This document shows positions 53,128-61,973 of a DNA stretch of 64,000 nt, piece after piece. The position numbers and the translations under genes were made by a program. The number at the start of each line of letters is the position of its first letter. Positions within the stretch are counted from its first letter, which is position 1. The stretch lies in assembly GCA_034430155.1 (NCBI GenBank), contig DAOUET010000170.1, positions 1 through 64,000 of the forward strand. The letters are read 5' to 3'. The notes under the pieces were generated by a model. It searched no databases. It saw only the letters and a list, made by a program, of their open reading frames with translations, and had not been told where the DNA came from. The DNA comes from DAOUET01 sp034430155. GTDB lineage: Bacteria > Chloroflexota > Anaerolineae > Anaerolineales > UBA4823.

Positions 53128-54834
53128 ATGGAGCGAACGGTTCCCAGCACTGCCTCTGAGGAGATAGAGCTCTATCTCCGAACATATTATTCTTTGCTGC
53201 GGTCTACTTCCGAGACACAGATTCGTACCCTGGAAGTGGCTCACGCTAGGATACATTCATTGTTACATCCGGCGGCACGCGAACCGTATCCAGATATGTC
53301 GGCCTTTATTTATTGCCTATTGCGATTACCAGCCTGTATGCCGGAGGTCAATCTGGTCGTATTGGGTCAAAGCCCGGCGGTCTTTAGCAAGGGAGGCTTT
53401 GGAGATATTGAAACCTGGAAGCCAGTGTCGGCGCCAGCCAGAAGACGGCGCTGTTTTTTTGATGGTAACGAGATATTAGCTTGCTTCATTGCCAGCCGTA
53501 CTGATATTGATGATGTGCTCCCCATGCTTACGGCCTACCAGATTGAATGGAACAAACTACATGTGCTGCTAAAGTACCTTCCAGATCCAATTTTCATGGA
53601 TGATATGGATGAAAATCTTACTGGCGAGACAGATCAGAAATTAGCACAAGCGCTGAAAATATCCCTGGAGGATTTGGAGAAATTACGGGTGCTTTGGGGC
53701 AAGCAGTTTGCCCGAAATTTGAAACAAATCGCAGCGAGAGAACGACGATTGGGTGTAATGCTATTAAGCGGATCGTTAATTGAATACTGGCGTGCCACCA
53801 GGATTTGGTGGGAGAATATTTCACAAGCTTGTCCGGAATTGCAGGAGAGACCCGTTTATTTTGTCTCAAGCAATCCTCATAGCTTGAGGAATCTAATCTC
53901 TGGTTTTGCTTTGCAGCATCAGGACGAGCTTGTGGCATTCCTTGAGCGATCAGGACATGAAGACATGTTGCAAGAATGGAGCCGCATTCAGGCGGAATTG
54001 GTCCCTTCGAGCCTGGAAAACCTTTTGTACTATGTTTTCAAGAAATATCGGGAGACTTCGTTGGGAGAGGGGCTGCTCCAATCCCTAAAAGAACACGAGC
54101 ACGCTTGTGGGATATTACGCATTCCCAGCGAACACAGCTTTGACGTAGAAGCCCAGGTCTTTGATCTTGCCCATCTGGACCCTCAATGCATTGATCCACG
54201 CCTGAACGGTGATCTGAAGTTCCTTTCGAAGAGTGATGCGCTGATCTTGAACATCGATTATCCTCTAGGGTTGGCTGCCTATAACATCCTTACAAAAGTT
54301 GCCGAGCATGTAGGAAGGGTTTTAGGGGTTTATGTGATCGGGAAGGCTGCAACCCTCAATGGAGTGATGGGAGATGTGATGATTCCAAATGTCGTTCACG
54401 ACGAACAGTCGCAAAACACCTACCTGTTTTCGAATTCCTTCTCAGCCGCCGATGTCGAACCTTACCTGGTCTATGGCACAGTGTTGGATAATCAGAAGGC
54501 GGTAACCGTACGAGGCACCTTCTTGCAAAATGATCGCTATATGGATGTTTTTTACCGGGAGGGATATACCGATATTGAGATGGAAGCCGGACCATACCTC
54601 TCAGCCGTTTATGAAATGTACCGTCCTAAACGCCATCCAACCAATGAGATTGTTAATCTTTATGGATTGCCTTTTGATCTGGGCATTGCTCACTATGCCT
54701 CAGATACCCCTATAAGCAAGGGTAGGAACTTAGGTGCAGGAACACTCTCTTATTACGGCATGGATTCCGCTTACGCCGTATCAGCTGCAATCCTTAGGCG
54801 TATCTTTTCGCTTGAGCGCAAACGTCTGGCATAA
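53128..54834 (+). CDS. Conserved protein with nucleoside-phosphorylase-like C-terminus (DUF6909-like)
   Basis: 568 residues, no signal peptide or membrane segment. Residues 1-330 are mostly alpha-helical without known motif. From about 355 on it has a Rossmann-like stretch resembling nucleoside phosphorylases: IGKAATLNGVMGDVMIPNVV, then a DEQSQNTYLF loop, then DIEMEAGPYLSAVYEM, where the Glu-Met-Glu pattern recalls the EMEAA site of that fold. I believe this corresponds to the uncharacterised DUF6909 family but cannot check it. It would fit a purine context. Same strand as the hydroxylase genes, 62 bases after the small membrane protein. Confidence 0.65.
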   Translation: MERTVPSTASEEIELYLRTYYSLLRSTSETQIRTLEVAHARIHSLLHPAAREPYPDMSAFIYCLLRLPACMPEVNLVVLGQSPAVFSKGGFGDIETWKPVSAPARRRRCFFDGNEILACFIASRTDIDDVLPMLTAYQIEWNKLHVLLKYLPDPIFMDDMDENLTGETDQKLAQALKISLEDLEKLRVLWGKQFARNLKQIAARERRLGVMLLSGSLIEYWRATRIWWENISQACPELQERPVYFVSSNPHSLRNLISGFALQHQDELVAFLERSGHEDMLQEWSRIQAELVPSSLENLLYYVFKKYRETSLGEGLLQSLKEHEHACGILRIPSEHSFDVEAQVFDLAHLDPQCIDPRLNGDLKFLSKSDALILNIDYPLGLAAYNILTKVAEHVGRVLGVYVIGKAATLNGVMGDVMIPNVVHDEQSQNTYLFSNSFSAADVEPYLVYGTVLDNQKAVTVRGTFLQNDRYMDVFYREGYTDIEMEAGPYLSAVYEMYRPKRHPTNEIVNLYGLPFDLGIAHYASDTPISKGRNLGAGTLSYYGMDSAYAVSAAILRRIFSLERKRLA

Positions 54835-54853
54835 GAGCCTCCTGCGGGCTAAC

Positions 54854-56203
54854 TCAACCTGTTGTGGCTGCGTCGGCGATTTCTAGAGCCTTGTTAATAA
54901 CCGAGAAGCCCTCGGCAAGCTGCTCATCGGTGATAATTAAAGGGGGGATAATCAGGATGGTATGCCAGTGGGTGTACAGGAAAATGCCGTGATCTAAGAG
55001 ATAATTGCGTATAGCCACCATCTCTGGGCTACTGCTATTATACGGTGCTAGAGGTTCTTTGGTGGCGCGGTCTCGCACCAGCTCGATAACGCCGAAAAGC
55101 CCGATTGAGCGCACATCTCCAACAGAAACATGTTGTTCTCCAAGATCAGTCAAATGCTGCCTGAGAAGCGGACCCATGGCTCGAGCGCGTTCGATTAATC
55201 CATCTGCCTGGATCACATTGATGTTGCTGATGGCAGCCGCCAAGGAGATCGGGTGAGCATTGTAGGTTAAGCCGCTTTGATAAACGCGATCGTTGAAGAA
55301 TTCGGCGATTTCCTGACTCATAGCGACAGCTCCGAGAGGGGCATAACCGGAAGTCAAGCCTTTCGCCATGGTTATGATGTCAGGGACGACCTTCCAATGG
55401 TCAACTGCAAACCATTGACCGGTACGCCCAAATCCGCTCATCACTTCATCAGCGATCAACAGGATTCCATAGCGATCACATATTTCTCGAACACCCTGTA
55501 AATAGCCGTCCGGGGGGATGATCACCCCGTTGGTGCCGGTGACAGGCTCCAACAAGATCGCTGCGATAGTTTTCGGACCCTCGAAAGTGATAATTTCCTC
55601 TAGGTGATTCAGATAGTCCCGGCAAAATTGTGCTTCGGGAACATCGGGCGTTCCGAGATGAAAAGTAGAACGATAACGGTAGGGGCCAAGAAAATGTATT
55701 ACACCTGGCATTAGATTTGGCTCCCAAGCCAAGCGTCGAGGATCACCTGTCAACGCCATGGCACCAGCGCTGGCGCCATGATAAGAACGGTAGCGCGCGA
55801 GAATTTTATGTCGACCGGTATAGGCGCGCGCCAGTTTGACAGCGTTCTCATTGGCGTCCGCGCCGCCCAAAGTGTAAAGAAACCGGTTTAAATTTCCTGG
55901 TGTTACATCTGCAAGCAGTTTACCCAATACAGCCCTGGGTTTAGTAGTCATCGGGGGACCAGCGAATGGCAGTTGGTGAGCTTGCTCTGCAATGGCGTCG
56001 ATCACCCGTTCGTCTCCATGTCCGATGTTGACGCACATAACCATGGAATTGAAATCTAAATAGCGTTTGCCGTCAGCGTCCCAGAAATAAACCCCCTTGG
56101 CACGGGTCACGGGAATGGGGTTCACGTGTGCCTGGGCAGACCAGGTCCAGAAGTTATGCTGGAGCGAGATTGGCAGGATTTCATCATCTGAAAGATCTAA
56201 CAT
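54854..56203 (-). CDS. Class III aminotransferase (PLP)
   Basis: 449 residues. FNSMVMCVNIGHG, GGADANENAVKLARAYTG, the YRSYHGASAGAMALTG block, LIADEVMSGFGRTG (Asp to the PLP ring) and ITMAKGLTSGYAPLGAV with the PLP-binding Lys are intact. It groups with omega-amino acid/pyruvate aminotransferases; the usual substrates are beta-alanine, taurine or diamines and cannot be distinguished. It is on the minus strand, alone among plus-strand genes, with 19 bases to the convergent DUF6909-like gene. Confidence 0.88.
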   Translation of the reverse strand: MLDLSDDEILPISLQHNFWTWSAQAHVNPIPVTRAKGVYFWDADGKRYLDFNSMVMCVNIGHGDERVIDAIAEQAHQLPFAGPPMTTKPRAVLGKLLADVTPGNLNRFLYTLGGADANENAVKLARAYTGRHKILARYRSYHGASAGAMALTGDPRRLAWEPNLMPGVIHFLGPYRYRSTFHLGTPDVPEAQFCRDYLNHLEEIITFEGPKTIAAILLEPVTGTNGVIIPPDGYLQGVREICDRYGILLIADEVMSGFGRTGQWFAVDHWKVVPDIITMAKGLTSGYAPLGAVAMSQEIAEFFNDRVYQSGLTYNAHPISLAAAISNINVIQADGLIERARAMGPLLRQHLTDLGEQHVSVGDVRSIGLFGVIELVRDRATKEPLAPYNSSSPEMVAIRNYLLDHGIFLYTHWHTILIIPPLIITDEQLAEGFSVINKALEIADAATTG

Positions 56204-56365
56204 GGATACCTCATCCCATTGCGTAAAGAATCATTCTATAGGATTTTATTTGAAAACTGGCGTCGATTTGAACCGAATCGTATCACAAATCATGATCTAT
56301 CCTGGCGAATCTTCGGTAATGAGCCAAAAAGTCGGTGCTGCTCCTGGGAAAAATGCTTAATATCT

Positions 56366-56455
56366 TAGGACTTACGCAGTTGGTGGGAGGATGGGGGTGT
56401 TTGGATAACACCTGCCCAAACACCTCCGATTTTCCCCTGAATTGCGTAACTACTA
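56366..56455 (+). repeat. 90-bp palindromic MITE-like repeat, copy D
   Basis: Same orientation as copies A and B: starts TAGGACTTACGCAGTT and ends AATTGCGTAACTACTA, with a GTGTTTGG/CCAAACAC core. It lies in the gap between the aminotransferase start and a decayed membrane-protein gene. From 56204 to 56837 nothing else is recognised. Confidence 0.85.
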
Positions 56456-56837
56456 ATCTATTTAATTTCAGGATTGTCCCTTGCGAGGTTATAAACCTTA
56501 GAGATTATTCTTAGTATCTTTATTGGGTATTACACCAGAAATATCTATTGAGAAGCAGGATACAGCAAAATTATCAATTGGTCACCCGATCGCTCGCAAC
56601 TCTAGGGTTTGCAATACGAAAATCCTATTAGGACTGGTAATCAAAATCAGGTTGGGCGAGGATATTGATTCTCCAAAGGGTATTGCCAGCGATCGCCTGG
56701 TCTACTTGCGATAATTCTAGTAATATGTAGATAGAGGAATAGATCAACGCTGGAGTAAGCGCGCGCCCACCAACTACCAATAACAGCGATCAACCCTGAA
56801 ATCTATATCCCAATGGCTGAAAATATAAGTGTAAAAC

Positions 56838-57294
56838 ATTTACCAAATCGTATTGGCTGCCCATAACGTAATTCGATGGATTGTGATTATCTTAGTGGTC
56901 GTGGCGCTATTCCGTGCTTATCGTGGCTGGTTCGGATGCCTGGAATGGTTCGAATCAGATAAAAGGATCGGGTTTTTTTTCATCCGCTTTAGCCACACAG
57001 ATGCTTCTAGGGTTGATCTTATATATATTTTTTAGTCCCATCACCCAGTCAGCGTTTCAAAATTTCAATTCTGCCATGGATAGTTCTGTAGCGCGTTTTT
57101 TCACCATCGAGCATCCTCTTTATATGTTAGTTGTTGTGGTATTGGTACATATAGGTTCGGCACGATCGAGTAAAATATCTGATCCAGCAGCCAAACACCG
57201 GAACGTTGCACTCTTCTTCACGTCCGCAGTTCTTGTCATATTGATTGCAATTCCGTGGTCGCGCCCGCTCTTCCCAGGGTTGGGAAGGGTCTAA
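56838..57294 (+). pseudogene. Decayed four-helix membrane protein gene
   Basis: Two frames join into one recognisable membrane protein. From 56838 the first frame gives IYQIVLAAHNVIRWIVIILV and continues to FESDKRIGFFF; in the run of eight T (56969-56976) the frame must change, and the other frame continues SSALATQMLLGLILYIFFSP and, after a polar region, RFFTIEHPLYMLVVVVLVHI and HRNVALFFTSAVLVILIAIP. The expected first codon is ATT where ATG would be, after a TAA. The family (small heme- or electron-transfer-like four-helix proteins of Bacteroidetes and Chloroflexi) is not assigned by me with certainty. Confidence 0.65.
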
Positions 57295-57576
57295 AATTTC
57301 TTACCTTGTTGATATTCTCTCAATAAAGTAAAGCAGGAACAAGAAAATCTGAAGGATCTGCTTGAAAGCAGAAGTTATATAACGAATTAGAAATTCACCT
57401 AGCAGAGGATCTTGTAAGGGAAATAAGGTCAAGATTCTTGATACGAATGGCACGAGAGTGGGAGAATTGGGCTATTGAGCGGGATTTGCCGATTGTGGCA
57501 GTAAAAATATAATGAGAGGGAGATAATCTGTATTTGTATATGGGATTTGAGAAGATCTGATCGCTATTTTGCGATA

Positions 57577-58506
57577 ATGGAAAAAATAAAAACCACCTTC
57601 CGACCTACAGAAAAAAAACCTGCCCATTATGGAGCCTATCTGGCCGCGACATTTGCTGTGATAGCCTGGGGGGCTTCTTTTATTGCCACCAAGGTTGCCA
57701 TCAGGGATATATCGCCTGTAAGCGTAGTATGGTTGCGTTTTACCATGGGTGTCACCATCTTGGGGGGCGCGGTGATCGCTCGCAAGCAGTTCGCCTGGCC
57801 CAGCCGAAAGGAACTGGCCTATTTCGCCCTTCTGGGTTTTTTAGGTATCACCTTTCATCAATGGCTGCAATCAACAGGCCTGGTCACTGCACAGGCTTCA
57901 ACCACTGCTTGGATAGTGGCTACCACCCCAATATTTATAGCTTTGCTGGGTTGGTTGGTCCTAAAGGAGAAACTCGGCTTTGGACGAGTGCTGGGGATCT
58001 GGCTGGCAGCGATCGGAGTGCTCCTGGTTGTGGCAAAAGGGCAATTGACAACTATAGCCCTCGGTAATTTTGGCGCTCCTGGAGATAAATTAGTGTTAGT
58101 CAGCTCAGTCAATTGGGCAGTTTTTTCGATTTTATCGAGACATGGCTTGCAAAAGAATCCTGCAACCCGCATGATGTTTTTCGTGATGGGGTTTGGATGG
58201 ATATTTACATCGATCCTGTTTTTCTTGAGCAGGGGCTTGAGGGAGCTTCACCAGTTAACTCTGGATGGTTGGATAGGGGTAGGGTTCTTGGGCATCGTCT
58301 GTTCAGGCTTGGCTTATATTTTCTGGTACGATGCTCTCAAAGCGTTGCCAGCCTCGCAAGTAGGGGTTTTCCTTTACTTCGAGCCACTTGTTGCGGTCCT
58401 GGTGGCTTTCGTAACCCTAGGAGAGCCATTTGGCCTGGCTTCATTGCTGGGTGGAATGATAATATTGCTGGGGGTGTGGATGGTAAACCGGACTACGAGG
58501 AAATAG
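57577..58506 (+). CDS. EamA/DMT family transporter
   Basis: 309 residues from ATG 57577 with ten transmembrane helices in two EamA repeats: FAVIAWGASFIATKVAIRDI in the first and GFLGIVCSGLAYIFWYDALK in the second, ending with the typical YFEPLVAVLVAFVTLGEP and GGMIILLGVWMVNR. These carriers export amino acids, purines or metabolites. The following gene is a Mo-hydroxylase large subunit 106 bases downstream. Substrate unknown. Confidence 0.88.
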   Translation: MEKIKTTFRPTEKKPAHYGAYLAATFAVIAWGASFIATKVAIRDISPVSVVWLRFTMGVTILGGAVIARKQFAWPSRKELAYFALLGFLGITFHQWLQSTGLVTAQASTTAWIVATTPIFIALLGWLVLKEKLGFGRVLGIWLAAIGVLLVVAKGQLTTIALGNFGAPGDKLVLVSSVNWAVFSILSRHGLQKNPATRMMFFVMGFGWIFTSILFFLSRGLRELHQLTLDGWIGVGFLGIVCSGLAYIFWYDALKALPASQVGVFLYFEPLVAVLVAFVTLGEPFGLASLLGGMIILLGVWMVNRTTRK

Positions 58507-58612
58507 GGGTTTTGGGCTGAATATTACGCCCGGTAGAAGCGGGAGAACCTCGGTAGTATAATATTTTTAATTAATTTGACATTTATTCATCAATGAACGT
58601 GGAGAAGCAAGT

Positions 58613-60847
58613 ATGCCTTATCTTGGCCAATCCATACAGCGTGTAGATGCGTATGGGAAGGTGACCGGTGAAACCCTGTATCCTGGAGACATAAATCTCC
58701 CGAATCAGGCTTACATGAAGGTGCTCTTCGCTGACCAGCCTCACGCCATCATCCGGAGGATCGACACCAGCAGGGCAGAGTCATTGGAGGGAGTTATTGC
58801 GGTTTTCACTGCTAAAGATGTACCTGTGAATGAATACGGTCTGATTATGACCGACCAGCCGGTATTGTGTGGGCCGGATTCCACCAAACCCCATACAGAT
58901 CGGGTGCGTTTCGTGGGAGATCAGGTCGCTGTGGTGGTAGCGGAATCAGAGGAAATAGCCGCCCGGGCACGCGAATTAATAATAGTGGAGTATGAGCATC
59001 TGCCGGTTGTGACCGATCCGGTAAAGGCAATGCAATCCAACCAGATTTTATTGCATCCAGAACGGGGCTCAAACATTTTTTGCCACTACAGAATCCGCAA
59101 AGGAGATGTCGATACAGCTTTTACTCAAGCAGATGTGATCATTGAAGGGGAATACCGCACCCCTGCGCAGGAGCATGCATTCCTACAGCCAGAAGCCGGA
59201 TTGGGATATATCGATGAGCAAGGTCGTGTCACAATACAAGTTGCCGGGCAGTGGACACACGAGGATCAAGAGCAGATCGCCCATGCACTGGGATTGCCAT
59301 TGGAAGAAATCAGGGTGATCTACCCGGCTATAGGTGGTGCTTTTGGAGGGCGGGAGGATATGTCGGTACAAATTGTACTCGCCTTGGCAGCTTGGCGTAT
59401 GCATCAGCGAGGCATCGACCGCCCTGTGAAGATAATCTGGAACCGGGATGAATCGATTATCGGTCATCACAAACGGCATCCTTACATTTTACGCTCACGC
59501 TGGGGGGCCACCAAAGAAGGCAAAGTGATCGCCGCCGATGTCGAGGTGATCGCTGATGGGGGAGCCTATGCCTATACTTCCACAAAAGTGCTTGGAAATG
59601 CCACTTTGATGTGCACTGGCCCTTATGAAATCCCAAATGTGCGTGTAAATTCATACGCAGTTTATACCAACAACATCCCTGGTGGCGCTTTTCGAGGGTT
59701 TGGAGGGCCTCAAGGGGCTTTCTCCGCTGAGATCCAGATGAATCGATTGGCTGAAGCGCTGGAAATGGACCCGGTAGAGATCCGCATGCGTAATTTGCTG
59801 CATGAAGGCTCTTTATTGTCCGTGGGTACGCCATTACCAAAGGGAGTGACCATCCCTCAAGTAGCAGAAAAGTGTGCGCATACGGCTGGATGGGAAAAGA
59901 CCTCACAAGGGTGGCAGCGCCCCAGAGGAGAGGCGCATCTGTGGCCAAAATTTAGTCCCCCAAAAGACGTACATATCAAGCGAGGCATCGGGTATGCATG
60001 CGCATTTAAGAACGTTGGGTTTTCTTTTGGAGCACCTGAACATTCCTGGGCTACTATCGAGTTGCAAGGAGCTACTGAGATCGAGCGTGTCATCCTTCAC
60101 CATGCTGGTGCAGATGTTGGGCAGGGAGCTCACACCGTAATGGCGCAGATGGCTGCTGATGCCCTGGGAGTAGCGGTGGATAAGGTGCATCTCATCGTGT
60201 CAGATACAGCCCAAACCGATAACTCCGGCAGCGCCTCCGCCTCACGTATGACATTTATGGCTGGAAATGCTATCAAGGGCGCAGCCGAAGAAGCCTTGGA
60301 AAAGTGGCGGGCAGAGGAACGTCCTGCGGTTGGTCGATATTTATATCGACCCCCAAAGACCACTCCTTTTGATCCCCAATCGGGAAAATCTGAACCTAAT
60401 TTTGCCTATGGGTATGTGGCCCAAGCAGTAGCGGTGGAAGTTGACACCGAGACAGGCCAGGTGCATTTATTGGATGTCATCTCTACAAACGATGTCGGGC
60501 ATGCCCTAAACCCCCAGCAAGTGCAAGGTCAGATCGAGGGTGCCGTGGTACAGGCAGCAGGTTATACCATCCTTGAAAATTTTCAGCAAAAGGATGGCAT
60601 TGTCGAGACAAAACATCTCTCCACCTATCTCATTCCTACCATTTTAGACATTCCAGATCGAGTCCAATCAATTATTCTCGAATATCCTGACCCTATAGGA
60701 CCTTGGGGAGCGCGCGGGATGGCTGAGATGCCATTTCTGCCATTGGCTCCTGCTATCATTGCGGCTGTTCACGACGCTATTGGAATATGGTTCTTCGACT
60801 TTCCCTTGACTCCTGAGCGGGTGCTGCGTGGTTTGGGAAAGATATAA
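58613..60847 (+). CDS. Molybdenum hydroxylase Mo-cofactor subunit (set 3)
   Basis: 744 residues, Mo domain only, no 2Fe-2S domain. GGAFGGREDMS, PGGAFRGFGGPQG, GADVGQGAHTVMAQMAADAL and GARGMAEMPFLPLAPAI (catalytic Glu in GMAE) are intact. GTGGAGAAG lies before ATG 58613. It lacks FAD and 2Fe-2S genes beside it; the fused CoxM-CoxS at 51247-52698 could serve it. Directly downstream are YqeB and YqeC-MocA, the accessory genes of selenium-dependent molybdenum hydroxylases, so this is the best candidate for a selenium-dependent enzyme. Confidence 0.88.
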   Translation: MPYLGQSIQRVDAYGKVTGETLYPGDINLPNQAYMKVLFADQPHAIIRRIDTSRAESLEGVIAVFTAKDVPVNEYGLIMTDQPVLCGPDSTKPHTDRVRFVGDQVAVVVAESEEIAARARELIIVEYEHLPVVTDPVKAMQSNQILLHPERGSNIFCHYRIRKGDVDTAFTQADVIIEGEYRTPAQEHAFLQPEAGLGYIDEQGRVTIQVAGQWTHEDQEQIAHALGLPLEEIRVIYPAIGGAFGGREDMSVQIVLALAAWRMHQRGIDRPVKIIWNRDESIIGHHKRHPYILRSRWGATKEGKVIAADVEVIADGGAYAYTSTKVLGNATLMCTGPYEIPNVRVNSYAVYTNNIPGGAFRGFGGPQGAFSAEIQMNRLAEALEMDPVEIRMRNLLHEGSLLSVGTPLPKGVTIPQVAEKCAHTAGWEKTSQGWQRPRGEAHLWPKFSPPKDVHIKRGIGYACAFKNVGFSFGAPEHSWATIELQGATEIERVILHHAGADVGQGAHTVMAQMAADALGVAVDKVHLIVSDTAQTDNSGSASASRMTFMAGNAIKGAAEEALEKWRAEERPAVGRYLYRPPKTTPFDPQSGKSEPNFAYGYVAQAVAVEVDTETGQVHLLDVISTNDVGHALNPQQVQGQIEGAVVQAAGYTILENFQQKDGIVETKHLSTYLIPTILDIPDRVQSIILEYPDPIGPWGARGMAEMPFLPLAPAIIAAVHDAIGIWFFDFPLTPERVLRGLGKI

Positions 60848-60896
60848 CCTAATGATCACCAATCAGAGTAAGGATTAATAAAGAGAATTTCGGGAT

Positions 60897-61172
60897 ATGG
60901 ATTTTTCTACCACGATGATTCTGCTTGGTGCCTTCCTTGGTCAGGATAACCCGGAAAAAGGATCGCGAAAGACCTTCGAATTGGAAGAAAATACCAGGAG
61001 CGATGCCAAAGGACGAAAAATGGGGGATAGAACCAAAGAACAAGGTCTACTTACAGTTGTAACCCGGTTAATCGCGGATGAAGCCCGACCAATTGCAACT
61101 ACATTCAACCTGCAATACAAGCTGGTCAATCTGGCGGATGACCATTGCTGCGCGGGGAACTTCCAGCCATGA
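60897..61172 (+). CDS. Hypothetical protein upstream of yqeB
   Basis: 91 residues. It begins after the hydroxylase gene with a weak SD and ends TGA, which shares ATGA with the start of yqeB, a sign of coupled translation. The middle is charged (Lys, Glu, Arg) and the last 40 residues (TVVTRLIADEARPIATTFNL, then ADDHCCAGNFQP) hold a Cys-Cys pair. I do not recognise a family. Because of the overlap and position it may be a small partner in the selenium-molybdenum system, but it could also be chance. Confidence 0.4.
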   Translation: MDFSTTMILLGAFLGQDNPEKGSRKTFELEENTRSDAKGRKMGDRTKEQGLLTVVTRLIADEARPIATTFNLQYKLVNLADDHCCAGNFQP

Positions 61173-61972
61173 TTGTTCTAATTCGTGGAGGCGGCGATCT
61201 CGCCAGCGGAGTGGTTATACGGTTGCACCGGGCAGGTTTGCAGGTTGTGATCCTTGAAATTCCGCAACCCTTAGCTGTGCGTCGACTGGTATCCTTTGCC
61301 GAAGCGATCTACGCTGGAGAAATTACAGTTGAAGAAGTAACGGCCAAACGGGTGGATGACGTTGAAAAAGCATTAGCCATCCTTTCCCAAGGCCAAATAC
61401 CAGTGATGGTCGACCCCCAAGCCAATAGTAGGGATCTTTATAACCCTACTGTTTTAGTTGATGGTCGTATGATCAAGAGACCTTCTGAATTAAACCTGGA
61501 AGCTGCTCCACTGGTGATCGGGTTGGGGCCAGGATTTTGGGCTGGGAAAGATTGTCATGCTGTGATCGAAACCAATCGGGGTCATCGCCTGGGTCGGGTG
61601 ATATGGCGTGGACCAGCTGAATCTGACACAGGACTGCCGGACATCGTCGCAGAAAAACGGGAAGCGCGGGTGTTACGATCCCCAGGGAAGGGGGTCATCA
61701 ATAACCTTGTATATATCGGTGATCATCTCGAACCAGGGCAGCCTATCTTTGAAGTGGGGGGTGCACCTGTATTGGCTCCCTTCAGAGGTGTTCTTCGCGG
61801 GTTAGTGCATCCAGGCATAAATGTCCAGCCTGGTCAAAAGGTTGGAGACCTCGATCCCCGGGACGATCCAAGTTACTGCACCTTGGTTTCGGAAAAGTCT
61901 CTGGCGATAGGTGGTGGTGTGCTCGAAGCGATTCTATCGCGGTCCGATTTACGCCCGTTGCTGTGGGATTGA
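61169..61972 (+). CDS. yqeB: Selenium-dependent molybdenum hydroxylase system protein YqeB
   Basis: 267 residues from ATG 61169 (start MIVLIRGGGDLASGVVIRLH, the family signature; a longer start at 61145 overlaps the upstream frame). The protein continues VVILEIPQPLAVRRLVSFAE, AIYAGEITVEEV, VIGLGPGFWAGKDCHAVIE (a Cys-His pair) and ends GGGVLEAILSRSDL. In genomes it accompanies SelD and selenium-dependent Mo hydroxylases; it is thought to help in labile-selenium Mo cofactor assembly but its reaction is not proven. Next to yqeC-mocA with one base between. Confidence 0.93.
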   Translation: MIVLIRGGGDLASGVVIRLHRAGLQVVILEIPQPLAVRRLVSFAEAIYAGEITVEEVTAKRVDDVEKALAILSQGQIPVMVDPQANSRDLYNPTVLVDGRMIKRPSELNLEAAPLVIGLGPGFWAGKDCHAVIETNRGHRLGRVIWRGPAESDTGLPDIVAEKREARVLRSPGKGVINNLVYIGDHLEPGQPIFEVGGAPVLAPFRGVLRGLVHPGINVQPGQKVGDLDPRDDPSYCTLVSEKSLAIGGGVLEAILSRSDLRPLLWD

Positions 61973-61973
61973 T

